NCBI GenBank assembly: GCA_023261545.1
Contig: JAHFOS010000008.1
Location: 1 to 53,776 of the forward strand
Reading direction: 5' to 3'
Length of the DNA stretch: 53,776 nt
Source of the DNA: a bacterium
Lineage (GTDB): Bacteria; Planctomycetota; JADGBV01
Part shown: positions 16,101-25,372 of the stretch, one piece after another
Position numbering within the stretch: the first letter of the stretch is position 1
Layout of the letters: every line of letters begins with the position of its first letter
The notes under the pieces: model-generated
The model's database searches: none
What the model was told of the DNA's origin: nothing
Seen by the model: the letters and a program-made list of their open reading frames with translations, nothing else
Made by a program: the position numbers and the translations under genes

Positions 16101-17108
16101 GTGAGCAAAAAGAAGGACCACCAGCGGAAGGCCCAAATGCGCCGGGCTGCCAAGGAACAGCGGCGCCGGGCTCGGCATGAGAAGGAGCGTAAAGCGCTCA
16201 GGGTCGTTCATGCCAGCATTGACGTACCCGTAGTGGACCAGGAGGGCTTTCGCATGGTGGGGCCAGCCCAAGCCATGATGGATTTCCTCAAGCCACTCCT
16301 TGAAGATGATGAAAATGAAATCGAGGATGCGGATAAGGAAGGATACTTGAATGAGACCCTGGCCTTGGGGCAGATTATCTGGAACCTCGCCCTTGACTCA
16401 GAAAATAGTTCTGCCAAAGAAAATGTCATTCAATCTTTGAGGGATAAAGGGATGGATGAGGCCGAATCCTTCATTGACTCTCTGCTTGGACGTCATCGCC
16501 GGATGTTCCCTGATCTCCACGACCCAGCCAGGAGAGGCGACGGCGGTTTCTATATCCGCGAGAGGTTGCTTGACCCGCCCAAGGAGTACGTGCCCTACGA
16601 TGAGAGCAAGCTGGTGCTCCGAGAAGAACCTTATGTCAACACGCCTGAAAATGCGGCAATGGTTGAAGCCCTGCACGACCTGGATGAATGCGTGGAGACG
16701 GAGAAGCCATCGGTGCTCGATGCTCTCCAGGTCTTCAAGGAAAAAGCGTTGAAGCACTTCGAGGCATGGCTTTCCTTCAAGGGCATATCGCAAAGGGATG
16801 CCGAAAATTTTAGCTTCGGGGTTGATATCTTCCTGAACTTCATCTACAATTACCGGGGCACCCCGATCAACGGAGTAAGTCCCGAGGACATGCGAATTTT
16901 TCTGACGGCTTTCGTGATTCGCAAGTGTGCGGCGCCCCCCGAGGAGGTGACCATGTTCCCAACAGGGATTCGGCTGTTCAATCTGTTCCTTGAAGAGGTG
17001 GGCGCCGTCAAGCAGGCCAACCCCGAGATCACAAATGCTGTTGCCGAAAGGAGGCAAGAGTTTTTGAAGGCGCTGCGAGCGTGGCATTTCCCAGGTAAAC
17101 ACGGCTAA
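16101..17108 (+). CDS. hypothetical protein with basic N-terminus
   Basis: 335 aa from GTG 16101. The first 35 residues are strongly basic (SKKKDHQRKAQMRRAAKEQR), suggesting nucleic-acid contact. The rest is acidic and alpha-helical, with segments such as GYLNETLALGQIIWNLAL. No catalytic motif or membrane segment is visible and no family is recognised. It is monocistronic and divergent from the 15667-15993 gene. Confidence 0.7.
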   Translation: MSKKKDHQRKAQMRRAAKEQRRRARHEKERKALRVVHASIDVPVVDQEGFRMVGPAQAMMDFLKPLLEDDENEIEDADKEGYLNETLALGQIIWNLALDSENSSAKENVIQSLRDKGMDEAESFIDSLLGRHRRMFPDLHDPARRGDGGFYIRERLLDPPKEYVPYDESKLVLREEPYVNTPENAAMVEALHDLDECVETEKPSVLDALQVFKEKALKHFEAWLSFKGISQRDAENFSFGVDIFLNFIYNYRGTPINGVSPEDMRIFLTAFVIRKCAAPPEEVTMFPTGIRLFNLFLEEVGAVKQANPEITNAVAERRQEFLKALRAWHFPGKHG

Positions 17109-17228
17109 TTCTCGCTATGCAAAGGCCCGCTTTCCACAACGACCGATTTGTAAAATTGCAGATCAACTTTGCATGAGCATCCGTGGAACTATTGAACGAA
17201 TTGGCAATCAGGCGATGGAGCGGCGCAT

Positions 17229-18155
17229 CTAGGAGTAGTCGGGCTGATATCTGGCGGCTTCTTCGACCTTTCTCCCCTGGACGTAGATCCGCTCCGTGAT
17301 GGCCGGCGAGCTGTGCCTAGCGTGCGCCTGGGCGTGGCCGATGTTATGCCCGGAGCGTTCCCACAGGTCCGTAATGCTCCTCGCCCGAAGCTGGTGGGGA
17401 TTGCATCCGAAATACTTTTGAGTCATTTTCCGAATGCTGACGGGGGTGACGGCGTCGCCCTGGCGCTTGTGCCAGAAGTTTACGAACAGCGCGCCGGACG
17501 TGCTGCTCCGCAGGCGCAGCCATTCTTCCAGGGCGGCCTTGGTCGGCTTGTTGAGGATGATGCGCGCCGGCTTGCCGCCCTTGCCCACAATTTCAATTTC
17601 CCCATCCTTCACGCCCTTGATCTGAATGGCTGAGATTTCCGATCTTCGCAGGGCGTTGTTGAGCAGCAGCAGCGCGATGGCTTTGTTCCTTGCCCGAAGC
17701 ACGGGATCGTTCACCTTCTCGATGGCAGCCAAACCTTCAAGGGTGCGGTGGACGCTAAGGGCCGTGTGGTGTTTATGCGTGGCTTGCTTGGATTTTATGA
17801 AGGCTGCCGGGTTTCCCGTTATGCCTTCCGTTGCCAAGGCCCGGAACAGGGATTTGAGGATCGCCAGGCGCTGATTCGTCGTCGAGGCCGAGATTTTTTC
17901 CGTAGCGCGGCCCTGGCCTGAACTTCCCCTGGTGGGCTTAAGTTTCGCCAGCCAGGCCGTGATGGCCGAGGGCGTGACGGATTTCAGGCTGGCCAGCCCG
18001 CCGATGTCTTGTATGAAGCGCCCCGCCGTTTTCCCGTAGGAGCGCTGGGTCAGGGGGGAGTGGCTTTCGAGCCAGGCCAGGAGCGTTCGGGTAACGGGCT
18101 TATCGGCTTCCGTGGTGGCGAGGCTATCTGTTTGGAGTATGGCGAGGGCAGCCAT
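17229..18155 (-). CDS. XerC/D-like tyrosine recombinase
   Basis: 308 aa. An N-terminal SAM-like core-binding domain (about 20-110, with SPLTQRSYGKTAGRFIQDI) precedes the catalytic domain. Catalytic residues: Arg in NALRRSEI, Lys in GKGGKPAR, the HQLRAR box, a His in ARHSSPAIT and the nucleophilic Tyr in TERIYVQG. It is distinct from the integrase at 10397, being shorter and without an arm-binding region. There is no tRNA or clear att site beside it. It may mark the edge of a second integrated segment or an integron-like unit. Confidence 0.88.
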   Translation of the reverse strand: MAALAILQTDSLATTEADKPVTRTLLAWLESHSPLTQRSYGKTAGRFIQDIGGLASLKSVTPSAITAWLAKLKPTRGSSGQGRATEKISASTTNQRLAILKSLFRALATEGITGNPAAFIKSKQATHKHHTALSVHRTLEGLAAIEKVNDPVLRARNKAIALLLLNNALRRSEISAIQIKGVKDGEIEIVGKGGKPARIILNKPTKAALEEWLRLRSSTSGALFVNFWHKRQGDAVTPVSIRKMTQKYFGCNPHQLRARSITDLWERSGHNIGHAQAHARHSSPAITERIYVQGRKVEEAARYQPDYS

Positions 18156-18308
18156 AGCGGCGCTTATTTAGGTATTATAACTTTTAATTATAATAACTAA
18201 AAATAGGAAGCAAGTCCCAGGCCCCAAAGGGGGCAAGAACGGCAAAGCATTACCGCCCCGCCAGGGTGGCTACCCCAAAATCTGTTGCAACGCGCCACGG
18301 CGCCTAGA

Positions 18309-18557
18309 ATGGATGGCACGATGCCCTCCGCCGCCGTCAGGATTCCCGAAGACTTCTACAAGCAGGCCCAGACCAGGGGCAGGGCCAAACACCGCTCCGC
18401 CGCCGCCCAGGTGGCGTACTGGGCGAAAATCGGGAAGATTGCCGAGGAGAATCCCGACTTGCCCGTCTCCTTCATCAAGGATATGTTGGTCGGAATGGAA
18501 GAGATGAAGGCTGGGGAGGCGTTCCCGTATGAGTTCGAGGATGGCAAAGGCCCTTGA
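18309..18557 (+). CDS. ParD-like antitoxin of a type II toxin-antitoxin pair
   Basis: About 82 aa from ATG 18309 (ATG 18321 is an alternative; the frame extends back to 18285). SAAVRIPEDFYKQAQTRGRA is a ribbon-helix-helix-like DNA-binding segment, and HRSAAAQVAYWAKIGKIAEE is characteristic of the TA_ParD-like antitoxin family. The acidic C-terminus (about 60-82) is the expected toxin-binding part. Its stop overlaps the start of the toxin gene by 4 bp, the usual antitoxin-first order with coupling and autoregulation. Confidence 0.8.
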   Translation: MDGTMPSAAVRIPEDFYKQAQTRGRAKHRSAAAQVAYWAKIGKIAEENPDLPVSFIKDMLVGMEEMKAGEAFPYEFEDGKGP

Positions 18558-18844
18558 GCTATGGCGACATCGAAATCAAGCAGACGGCGCTTTTCATACG
18601 TCAGAAGAAGAAATTTCACCAGAACGAACGCGAGGCCATCGATGTGGCCGTCCGTGACGTTATCCACAATCCAAGGATTGGGGAAGAAAAGCGGGCCGAT
18701 CTAAATGGAATGTGGGTTCACAAGTTCAAAATCCACCGGCAGGAATATCTCCTGGCCTATTGGTGGGACGAACGGACACGCACCTTTATTTCTGTCGGAG
18801 TTCACGAGAACTTCTACCGGGACGTTAAAAAGTATCTTGGCTGA
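18554..18844 (+). CDS. RelE/ParE-superfamily toxin
   Basis: 96 aa starting at TTG 18554 inside the antitoxin stop. The fold pattern is typical: F-x-R-Q-K-K-K-F near residue 15, a helix pair, then basic strands MWVHKFKIHRQEYLLAYWWD and the terminal ISVGVHENFYRDVKKYL. Members cleave mRNA at the ribosome or poison gyrase; which applies cannot be told. Neutralised by the upstream ParD-like protein. Confidence 0.8.
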   Translation: MSYGDIEIKQTALFIRQKKKFHQNEREAIDVAVRDVIHNPRIGEEKRADLNGMWVHKFKIHRQEYLLAYWWDERTRTFISVGVHENFYRDVKKYLG

Positions 18845-19086
18845 TAGGAGGACTATCGGAATAAGGTAAAACGGATTAAGGCTGTTTGCTCGAAGCTAAA
18901 CTCGGCAAGTTTTCTAATCGCAGGCAAACGGCTTCATCGGTGGTGATTCCCGCAAGGGTCTCACCGGGTGTTCCCCTCTTGGGGAATGCCGGGTTGATGA
19001 AGTTGTGCTGCGATAAGGCCTGCCGAGGCCTAGCTTTGGCGCAATGGAGTCAGTTTGGCATTCCCTTTTTTACTGGAGGAAACCCG

Positions 19087-19815
19087 ATGAAATCACGTTC
19101 AATATTGTTCGCGTTTACCATCTCGGCAACAGTTGCCCTTGCTTTGGCCTGTGGTAGCGGCGGGGGTGGTTCTGGATCCGCAAGCACCGCTGGGACCAAT
19201 GGGTCGGCATCCAGTGGCACGACCAGTTCCAAGAAGATCCTGGCCAGCAATATCATCTTTGGCGCATCCACGACCCGGGCCAAGGAACTGCTGGCTCTTG
19301 AAGAGGCGGGTGTGGACACGACTACAAAGATCGTGGCCGCAAACGTTGTGATCGACACCAGCAAGACGGAAGTCACGTCCACGAATCTTCAGACGGCCCT
19401 GGAGAGCGAGTTGGCTCCGAACCTAGATCTTCTGCTTCCTGGGACGGCTTGGACTGTGGAGAACGTGAATGTGAACTACAGCGGAGCTGTAAGCGGTGCA
19501 GCGGCTATCACATTTGCGGCTTCAGGAAACACCTTCACGTTGGACTCGGGAACCCTGGGGATTATCGCCACAAATTCCAAGGCCAGCGATCCGACGGTTT
19601 CCTACGTTGAGGGGTCCGTGAGGTATCGGATGATCACGCGTGGGATGATGTTTTGCGAGTTTGAGTACACAGGCACTAATAATGGAGGAAAGGTTTTTAC
19701 TTTAAACTCCGTCGTCTCCGTGGCATTTTCCAGCAAGGACAAGCTGGTGCTCTGTGCGATTGGCGGGTCCCGCAGTGGCGTCAATGGTCAGATCTCGGTT
19801 TTGAGAAAGAAATAA
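19087..19815 (+). CDS. putative lipoprotein
   Basis: 242 aa from ATG 19087 with GGAGGA seven bases upstream; the longer frame from 18886 has no such site. A signal peptide is followed by lipobox LALAC-G-S and a Gly/Ser/Thr-rich linker, so the mature protein is anchored to a membrane by Cys. The remainder is beta-rich and of no recognised family. The long serine/glycine tether suggests an outer-membrane or periplasmic surface location. It is the first gene of a run of exported proteins. Confidence 0.78.
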   Translation: MKSRSILFAFTISATVALALACGSGGGGSGSASTAGTNGSASSGTTSSKKILASNIIFGASTTRAKELLALEEAGVDTTTKIVAANVVIDTSKTEVTSTNLQTALESELAPNLDLLLPGTAWTVENVNVNYSGAVSGAAAITFAASGNTFTLDSGTLGIIATNSKASDPTVSYVEGSVRYRMITRGMMFCEFEYTGTNNGGKVFTLNSVVSVAFSSKDKLVLCAIGGSRSGVNGQISVLRKK

Positions 19816-19816
19816 C

Positions 19817-19933
19817 ATGATCCCGATCCTGACCCAAGACGACCTGTTTCCAGCGAGCCGGGGCAAGCACGTGGCGGATGTGGACACTTCCGACGCGCGC
19901 AAGAACGTCAACCTACAAGTCGGAGTCCTCTAA
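19817..19933 (+). CDS. 38-codon ORF
   Basis: ATG 19817 follows the lipoprotein stop by one base, and the TAA overlaps the ATG of the next gene (TAATG at 19931-19935). The product begins MIPILTQDDLFPASRGKH. Tight spacing on both sides supports translation as part of the operon. Function unknown. Confidence 0.4.
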   Translation: MIPILTQDDLFPASRGKHVADVDTSDARKNVNLQVGVL

Positions 19934-20400
19934 TGCCATCCGAGAAAAAACTTTATGCCGTGGTAGTTCAGTTTACCGTGCGGATCGACGAGCTACCACC
20001 AAGTCGAACTATCCAGGATGTTGAGGTCCACCTAGCTGGGGTTGCAGCAAGCCTTGGACTCAAATTGGCGAGCCGACAAGAGTATAAGGAATCTGGCTTG
20101 GACAGGATCCTTGTGACTTTCGGTCAGGTTTTTATCAATGATGAGGCAAAAGACCTCCACGACTGGGCAAAGTCGGAGTTCGATGCCTGGGATAAATTGG
20201 CAAAGTCAGGATTTGCGTCGGGCATCACCAAAATAGCTTTCATCGTTGACATCAACGACGAAGGAAAATTCGCTCTTTGGAATCCCCCAGATCGGATTCT
20301 GAGCCCCACCGGAGAAGCATGGCTCCAAGGCAGAACGGTGAAACTCAATGATCATCCCGGACTGCTGGAGGTTCTCCTCATAGCACTGCAGGTACTTTGA
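19933..20400 (+). CDS. hypothetical protein
   Basis: 155 aa, soluble, mixed alpha/beta. No signal peptide, membrane segment or known motif. It overlaps the 38-codon ORF before it by one base and is probably co-transcribed with the lipoprotein gene. Its cytoplasmic character among exported neighbours is notable but unexplained. Confidence 0.65.
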   Translation: MPSEKKLYAVVVQFTVRIDELPPSRTIQDVEVHLAGVAASLGLKLASRQEYKESGLDRILVTFGQVFINDEAKDLHDWAKSEFDAWDKLAKSGFASGITKIAFIVDINDEGKFALWNPPDRILSPTGEAWLQGRTVKLNDHPGLLEVLLIALQVL

Positions 20401-20525
20401 TGACCAACACGAAAAGACTTGGTGCGATCCAGGCTCGTTTCACTTGGCTATCCTCGTGTTCTTACGAGATAACAATGTCCAGTAACGCTGGCATAAGTGG
20501 GAAAAATTAAACAGAGGAGTAAATA

Positions 20526-21284
20526 ATGACCACATATCTTATCGGGCTGGTCGTCCTTGGCACCACCATCTGGATGGCCTACGATTCCCATGGGAATCGA
20601 GTTCCAAACAACAAAGAGCCGTATTCACTGAACAATGGCGCAGTCGCCTGGTTCGTGTCCGGCATCCTTTTATGGATCGTCATATTCCCGTACTATCTTT
20701 TCCGGCGCTCACAGGTTTTGAGGGGACGCCAACAACCTGCCGCATCATCAGCTCATAAAACGCACAAGCATCCCGTTGCCCCCTCTATCGAGAAAAAGAA
20801 ATCGAGCTTAGTCATCATTTTTGTAGCAGTGCTCGTGATATGCGGTGGCGGTCTATATGCCTTTTTAATGAAAACCAACAACGTCTCCATCGTTAAGAAC
20901 GGGATGCTCGATTTCGACAAAACCTTAACCGTAGGTGATGCCATCGACAAATATCAGTATTGGGTCCCAGGAACGGTAAAATGGAAAAGCTTCACTAGCG
21001 ATAATGGACGCGATATCGTTGAAGCATCGGCAGAGATGGATTCCGATAGGGGTGTTTTTGCCGCACTGATGAAGCGACAGGCCCCAACAGTGAAGACGTT
21101 GACCATGTTTTTCCAATTTGTGCTGCACAAGTCTGGGGGTGGGTTTGAGGTCCTGTCCCTGGGGATTGATGTGGTCCTAAAAGACGGTACGACTAAGCGC
21201 CTGGACGCTGCCGCACTGAATTACAACCAATTGGATGTGATGAAAACACTCCGGCAGGTTTATGGCAACCAGCAGATGCAGTAA
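20526..21284 (+). CDS. membrane protein with C-terminal extracytoplasmic domain
   Basis: 252 aa with AGAGGAG before ATG 20526. Three hydrophobic segments are visible: about 3-20 (YLIGLVVLGTTIWMAY), about 40-60 (WFVSGILLWIVIFPYYLF) and about 95-115 (LVIIFVAVLVICGGGLYAFL). The C-terminal 135 residues form a soluble domain ending DVMKTLRQVYGNQQ. The N-terminal two-segment part resembles small membrane-spanning zinc-ribbon-less regulators. No family recognised. Confidence 0.7.
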   Translation: MTTYLIGLVVLGTTIWMAYDSHGNRVPNNKEPYSLNNGAVAWFVSGILLWIVIFPYYLFRRSQVLRGRQQPAASSAHKTHKHPVAPSIEKKKSSLVIIFVAVLVICGGGLYAFLMKTNNVSIVKNGMLDFDKTLTVGDAIDKYQYWVPGTVKWKSFTSDNGRDIVEASAEMDSDRGVFAALMKRQAPTVKTLTMFFQFVLHKSGGGFEVLSLGIDVVLKDGTTKRLDAAALNYNQLDVMKTLRQVYGNQQMQ

Positions 21285-21340
21285 ATTTGCAGCATCGACA
21301 ACCTTGAACACATTCTGATCAATCTCCCGGATGCCAAGCC

Positions 21341-21835
21341 ATGACCGCGTTTCGTATCGTCCCGGTCCTTCTGGTTGCCTTGGCAGCACTGGCGTGTTCT
21401 ACCCCGAAGGGCATTGAAACCGACAAGAATCGTCGGCGTTACGACCGCCAGGAGGCGTGGGCCATGAAGGTGGGCAAGGTGGGCTACCGCTCCACGTCGG
21501 GCCTGCTCATCGAGCCCGGGAGCCAGTTCGTGGCCTTGCCCGGCTACGACCTGCTCGGGTGGAACGTCGAGGTGGACTACAAGGGCCGCTACGAGCGCGC
21601 GACCGTGGAGGAGGTCGGCCCCTGGTCCACGCTGGACAACTGGATCCTGAACGGCGCGAGGCCCAAGGCTGAGGCCGGCCTCCGCGAGCCATCCTCGCTC
21701 CAAGAGTGGTACGGCCCGCCCACGAACCCCGCCGGCGTCGCCCTATCCGACGGCTTGTGGAATCGGATCGGCATCCCGACCGATTCGGAAGCGGTCCAGA
21801 TCGGCGTGCGGCTCATTTCCAGTCCACAGCGGTAG
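21341..21835 (+). CDS. lipoprotein, possibly with a double-psi barrel (RlpA-like) domain
   Basis: 164 aa. The signal sequence ends in lipobox LAALAC-S-T. The mature part contains RATVEEVGPWSTLDNWIL, then a GARP...AE.G segment and GVALSDGLWNRIGI, an order known from bacterial double-psi beta-barrel domains of RlpA/expansin-like proteins (VGPW...D and G.DLS...). Catalytic acids are not evident. Local GC is clearly higher than in the flanking genes. A cell-wall role is possible but unproven. Confidence 0.6.
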   Translation: MTAFRIVPVLLVALAALACSTPKGIETDKNRRRYDRQEAWAMKVGKVGYRSTSGLLIEPGSQFVALPGYDLLGWNVEVDYKGRYERATVEEVGPWSTLDNWILNGARPKAEAGLREPSSLQEWYGPPTNPAGVALSDGLWNRIGIPTDSEAVQIGVRLISSPQR

Positions 21836-21899
21836 TCAGGCGTTAAAAACCTGCGTCAGTAACTCGGAGTCCAATAGAAATAAAGTAAAGGAGGAGCGT

Positions 21900-23849
21900 A
21901 TGAAAAAAATCAACAGAGCTAAGAGGTGGATGTTCGGAAAGGCTGGCAGCCATTTCTCATCCAAATCAGAAGTCGTGACAATCAACGCATTCTTGCCCCT
22001 ACGAGGCTCTTTGCGATGGTTGCTCACAAAGACATCAAGCCTTCTCGTGCTCGGGGGATGTTTGGCGATGGCGGGACTAAATGCTGACGAGGAATTGAAA
22101 CTTCCTGAGCCCAAGGAGCTATCCTCCTACGACAAAGACGTCCTAGCAAAGATGCCTGCCTTGATTGATCAAAATGAATTATGGAATGATCGCTATGGTG
22201 GGCCACAGGAGGTGCAATATCTTTATTCACGCCTGGGCGATTTTTCGTTTATCGAAAACAGCAACGGTGTTCGGGAGAATGCCAATCTCTTATGGGAAAT
22301 ACTGGGGCTTGTGTCAAAGATGGAGACAGTGCAAGACCCCATTATCCGAAAAAACAGATTAGATATGTTTAAATACATGATCGACAAGCGGGACGCGATA
22401 TACGAGACGGCAGTTCGCCGCCTTAAAGAGGGTCGTGTAGCTTTGGAAGCATCCAAAGAGGGCGCTGTAAACGAATTGGCAAATGAAATTGCGGAATCCA
22501 AGGCCATGGGAGACGAAGGAGGAATCGAGCGTGCGAAGGAGCGTCACGCTAATCGTTATGGAAGCATCGCTTTTGAGGATGCAGCGCGCATGTTATTTGC
22601 TGTCAAACCATTTAAAGACAGTGCCAGGCTAATTCAGGAAGCGAGCTTATCCTGGAAAGCTGCTAAAGAAAAATCAGCGGTATCGGTGAAAGAGGCGGAA
22701 GCAATTTTGACAGCCAAAAAGGAGAAGAAGGAGATGGCATTGAAGGCCGAGCAGGAGAGCGAACGACAGGCGACGTCGAAAGCCGCAGAGGCGGCGACAA
22801 AAAAACGTGAGGACCATGAAAACCGACTGGAAAAGCTGAAGAATTTAAAATTCCCCATCGGATCTAAAGTGGATGATATCGTGAAAACTATAGCAGCTCT
22901 AGGTCATTCAGTTACATTGGGGCCGTATTATCAAAAGCAGATGAGTGAAGAGTACAAGGTGGCCGATCCATTAGTACAAAAATATTTCAAGACAATAGGT
23001 AAAGAAGACGCGGGGTATCTCAGAGACTTATCATACATCGGAATTGAGGGCGCCGATAGATATATTGCTGGCCATGATGCCGGCGGAGCGACTATTCTCC
23101 TCGCCACAGTGACACTCAAGAAGAAAATGAAACTATTTGAGGCCGATCATTTTTTGTCTGAGATACAAAAAATGTATAAACCCCTGGACGATCCTGGCAT
23201 TAGACTTCTTAAACAAGCAAATCTATCTTTATGCTTAATCGGAAGTCCCTTGAGCGGATACACATTGGCTGATACAAAACCCGGTGATGCAAGTAAAAGC
23301 GCAAAACTTCCTGAAATTGATGGGGCGTGGGGAGGCTTTGGCCGCCTTATGGTTATTGACACTCAAGCGATGCGCATGGAGGTTTCTGGTGTCACGCGCG
23401 AAGGTTTAGATGGACCCAAATTCACCATCCGGGATCTAAAAAACGAAAAGGGACGCTATATCCTAAGCGCCGTCAACTCAGACTCAACGGCATTTGTTGC
23501 TTGCGAGATTCAGGTTGGCGGCGAAGCCAAGGGTGCTCGGGAAATCCACTGTAAACTAGAAGTCGCTGCAACAGAGGAGGCCGCGGCGGAACGCGTTCAC
23601 CACACCAAAGACTCCGATGCCGAGGATTTTAAATATGTTGCCCCGAAGTATCGCCAGGCATGCTTCCTGCTGAGTGAATCCGACATTCCCACCTATGTGG
23701 AAAGCGTTGGGATCAATGAATGTATTGTCAAAGTCTTAAAGGTTCACCCAGACATCCTTAAAATCATTGAAAATCTCAAATCCTTGGACGCCACCAAAGA
23801 AGCCACGGAGAAAAAAGAGGCGCTTAAAAAGCTGGATACCGATCTGTAG
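21900..23849 (+). CDS. large exported hypothetical protein with coiled coil
   Basis: 649 aa, AGGAGCGT just before ATG 21900. A hydrophobic segment near residues 40-60 (WLLTKTSSLLVLGGCLAMAG) acts as signal or anchor after an unusually long N-terminal region. Residues about 265-320 form a charged Ala/Glu/Lys coiled coil. The C-terminal half is globular and of no recognised family. AT-richer than the preceding lipoprotein gene. No catalytic motif is apparent. Confidence 0.7.
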   Translation: MKKINRAKRWMFGKAGSHFSSKSEVVTINAFLPLRGSLRWLLTKTSSLLVLGGCLAMAGLNADEELKLPEPKELSSYDKDVLAKMPALIDQNELWNDRYGGPQEVQYLYSRLGDFSFIENSNGVRENANLLWEILGLVSKMETVQDPIIRKNRLDMFKYMIDKRDAIYETAVRRLKEGRVALEASKEGAVNELANEIAESKAMGDEGGIERAKERHANRYGSIAFEDAARMLFAVKPFKDSARLIQEASLSWKAAKEKSAVSVKEAEAILTAKKEKKEMALKAEQESERQATSKAAEAATKKREDHENRLEKLKNLKFPIGSKVDDIVKTIAALGHSVTLGPYYQKQMSEEYKVADPLVQKYFKTIGKEDAGYLRDLSYIGIEGADRYIAGHDAGGATILLATVTLKKKMKLFEADHFLSEIQKMYKPLDDPGIRLLKQANLSLCLIGSPLSGYTLADTKPGDASKSAKLPEIDGAWGGFGRLMVIDTQAMRMEVSGVTREGLDGPKFTIRDLKNEKGRYILSAVNSDSTAFVACEIQVGGEAKGAREIHCKLEVAATEEAAAERVHHTKDSDAEDFKYVAPKYRQACFLLSESDIPTYVESVGINECIVKVLKVHPDILKIIENLKSLDATKEATEKKEALKKLDTDL

Positions 23850-23940
23850 ATCAAGGGTGCCCCTTCGGCAACCTGCGGCGGAGCAAGGGAGGGGACCTCG
23901 TGGGTGAAGATGCGTCTATCGGTCAACAGGGAGAACAACC

Positions 23941-24309
23941 ATGAACCAAACCCAAAAAGATACCAAGCTCGAAGACGCCAGACTGGAGCCCCGGCATACC
24001 GCCGCCGAGCGCTACGCCGCCCACCAGCAGGACATCGGCGCGCTCCTCGACCTCATCGGCGAGGAGCTTCGCGCCCATGCCGAGGCAGCCGCGACGAAGC
24101 CCAGTGACTGGAGTGCCGTCGGCGACCTCTCCCACATCCGCGACGCGCTGAAGGATATCCTCGTCTTTGTCCACCGGCACGACTGGTCCGAGGTCGAGAC
24201 CTCCAGCTTTATCGAGGACCACCTGGAGGCAATGCGTGAGCCCGGGAAAGAGAGTCGTGATCCTCGGCAGAACTCGCCATCAACACGTGACCATCGCCCA
24301 GCTCCGTGA
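23941..24309 (+). CDS. small hypothetical protein
   Basis: 122 aa with GGGAG eight bases before ATG 23941. The centre (HQQDIGALLDLIGEELRAHA, then VGDLSHIRDALKDILVFV) is helical and resembles small acidic proteins common on proteobacterial plasmids and genomic islands. The last 25 residues are probably disordered. GC-rich, unlike the gene before it, suggesting a different origin. Confidence 0.6.
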   Translation: MNQTQKDTKLEDARLEPRHTAAERYAAHQQDIGALLDLIGEELRAHAEAAATKPSDWSAVGDLSHIRDALKDILVFVHRHDWSEVETSSFIEDHLEAMREPGKESRDPRQNSPSTRDHRPAP

Positions 24310-24642
24310 AAAGTACCGCTCCGAATTCGGCGATGATACCCACTACCGGCATGAAACACAACTTGTTCTGCACATCGCCGAGCGCATTCAGGCCCAACAC
24401 CCTCCGGTAGCCTTTCAGAACGTGTGCCCTGCACTTGGGTGAAGAACTGGCCTGTTACGCTAACCTACGGATCCGAGCACCGACTGGCAGAACGCCCCTA
24501 AGCCGGTCTGTTCCAGCGGAAGTCGGCCCGGCAGCAAGCCCAACGGGCCTCCTGGGGGCCAGTACCACCATCCGTGTCTACCCACGGCTCATTGTCTTGA
24601 CGTTGGAATTCAGATCGGCAAAATCAATCGGGAGGATGCCTC
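24310..24642. other. intergenic interval, uncertain content
   Basis: An alternative plus frame (24167-24442) covers the first part and ends with a protein-like stretch VTIAQLREKYRSEFGDD, but it overlaps the better-supported 23941 gene. I see nothing nameable between 24443 and 24642. Confidence 0.3.
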
Positions 24643-24861
24643 ATGGCTCATCGCGAACAGTTTTCCAGTCCGCTTAGATGTCCGAATTGCGGCAGAGAGG
24701 GCGAAGCCACTTGGGAAGAGAATGAGAATCCGGTACATGGTGGTGGCTACGACAGAAAGCTGGTGTCAATTCCGGCAGGCTTTGAGCGCAGCTCTCACAA
24801 TGACAGATTTGGTGACTCAGACATTCTGTGCAAAAATTGCAAGGTTTCCGCTTGTCCTTAG
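24643..24861 (+). CDS. small zinc-ribbon protein
   Basis: 72 aa from ATG 24643 behind GGGAGG. Two cysteine pairs, RCPNCGREG and LCKNCK, bracket a GGGYDRKLVSIPAGFERSSH segment and should bind one zinc. Small proteins of this make-up are frequent on mobile elements. Whether it binds nucleic acid or another protein is unknown. Confidence 0.65.
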   Translation: MAHREQFSSPLRCPNCGREGEATWEENENPVHGGGYDRKLVSIPAGFERSSHNDRFGDSDILCKNCKVSACP

Positions 24862-24939
24862 CACTATTCGTGTTTCGCGCGGTATCTGCCTGCCCGACAA
24901 TAGGCGCGTCCGGCGTGGCACGGATTGTCCCAATCCACC

Positions 24940-25068
24940 ATGGCCCTGAGAGAGGAAGCCACACGACCAGCACAGTCTTGGCTTCCACCCGGGTAAAACC
25001 AGGGTCGAGGCTCGACCGATGCCGTTACCGGCCCCAGGGACAATGGCGGACTTGCCTCTTATTTCCAT
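24940..25068 (-). pseudogene. 5' fragment of a short-chain dehydrogenase gene
   Basis: ATG 25068 has GGAGAAG upstream and opens MEIRGKSAIVPGAGNGIGRA, the TGxxxGIG Rossmann start of SDR enzymes (here with P for T). After about 25 codons the frame fails; the next strand of the fold (EAKTVLVV) is found in another frame. The rest of the gene is missing. It is a decayed remnant. Confidence 0.6.
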
Positions 25069-25110
25069 AACTTCTCCGGGTGACACGTTGCTTGTCTCTG
25101 GAGGAGGCAT

Positions 25111-25356
25111 TCGTAGAATCTCCACACCCCGTGCTCGATGACTTTTTCCCAAGTACCCCTTGCGAAGCAGCTGATTCTATGGCTCATGAGCGCTGTCGTG
25201 AGAAATGCCCAGAGTCTCTAGCTGCTTCATGGTGGGCGGAAACCCATGAGCTTCGGTGATGATTGCTATGGCGCGCAGGGCTTCGGCCTGAGGAGCCGTG
25301 ATTTCCGCGTCGGGCTGGCGACCGCGGGTTTTGGGGGATGAGCGGGCTAATGGCAT
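25111..25356 (-). pseudogene. LexA-type winged-HTH gene with an in-frame amber codon
   Basis: From ATG 25356 the frame reads EITAPQAEALRAIAIITEAH, then GFPPTMKQLETLGIS, matching the DNA-binding domain of LexA. A TAG at codon 60 (25177-25179) interrupts it, and the same frame continues NQLLRKGYLGKSHRARGVEI, the expected last helix and wing. No peptidase domain follows. The gene diverges from vsr with starts almost abutting, as for a regulator of the restriction-like cluster. Either it is dead or the short 59-aa form is used. Confidence 0.55.
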
Positions 25357-25372
25357 GACGATGACGGGCAGC

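Noticed and set aside
24167-24442. 91-codon plus-strand ORF
   Set aside because: Overlaps the better-supported 23941 gene in another frame. Its second half looks protein-like, but no start site or family supports it.
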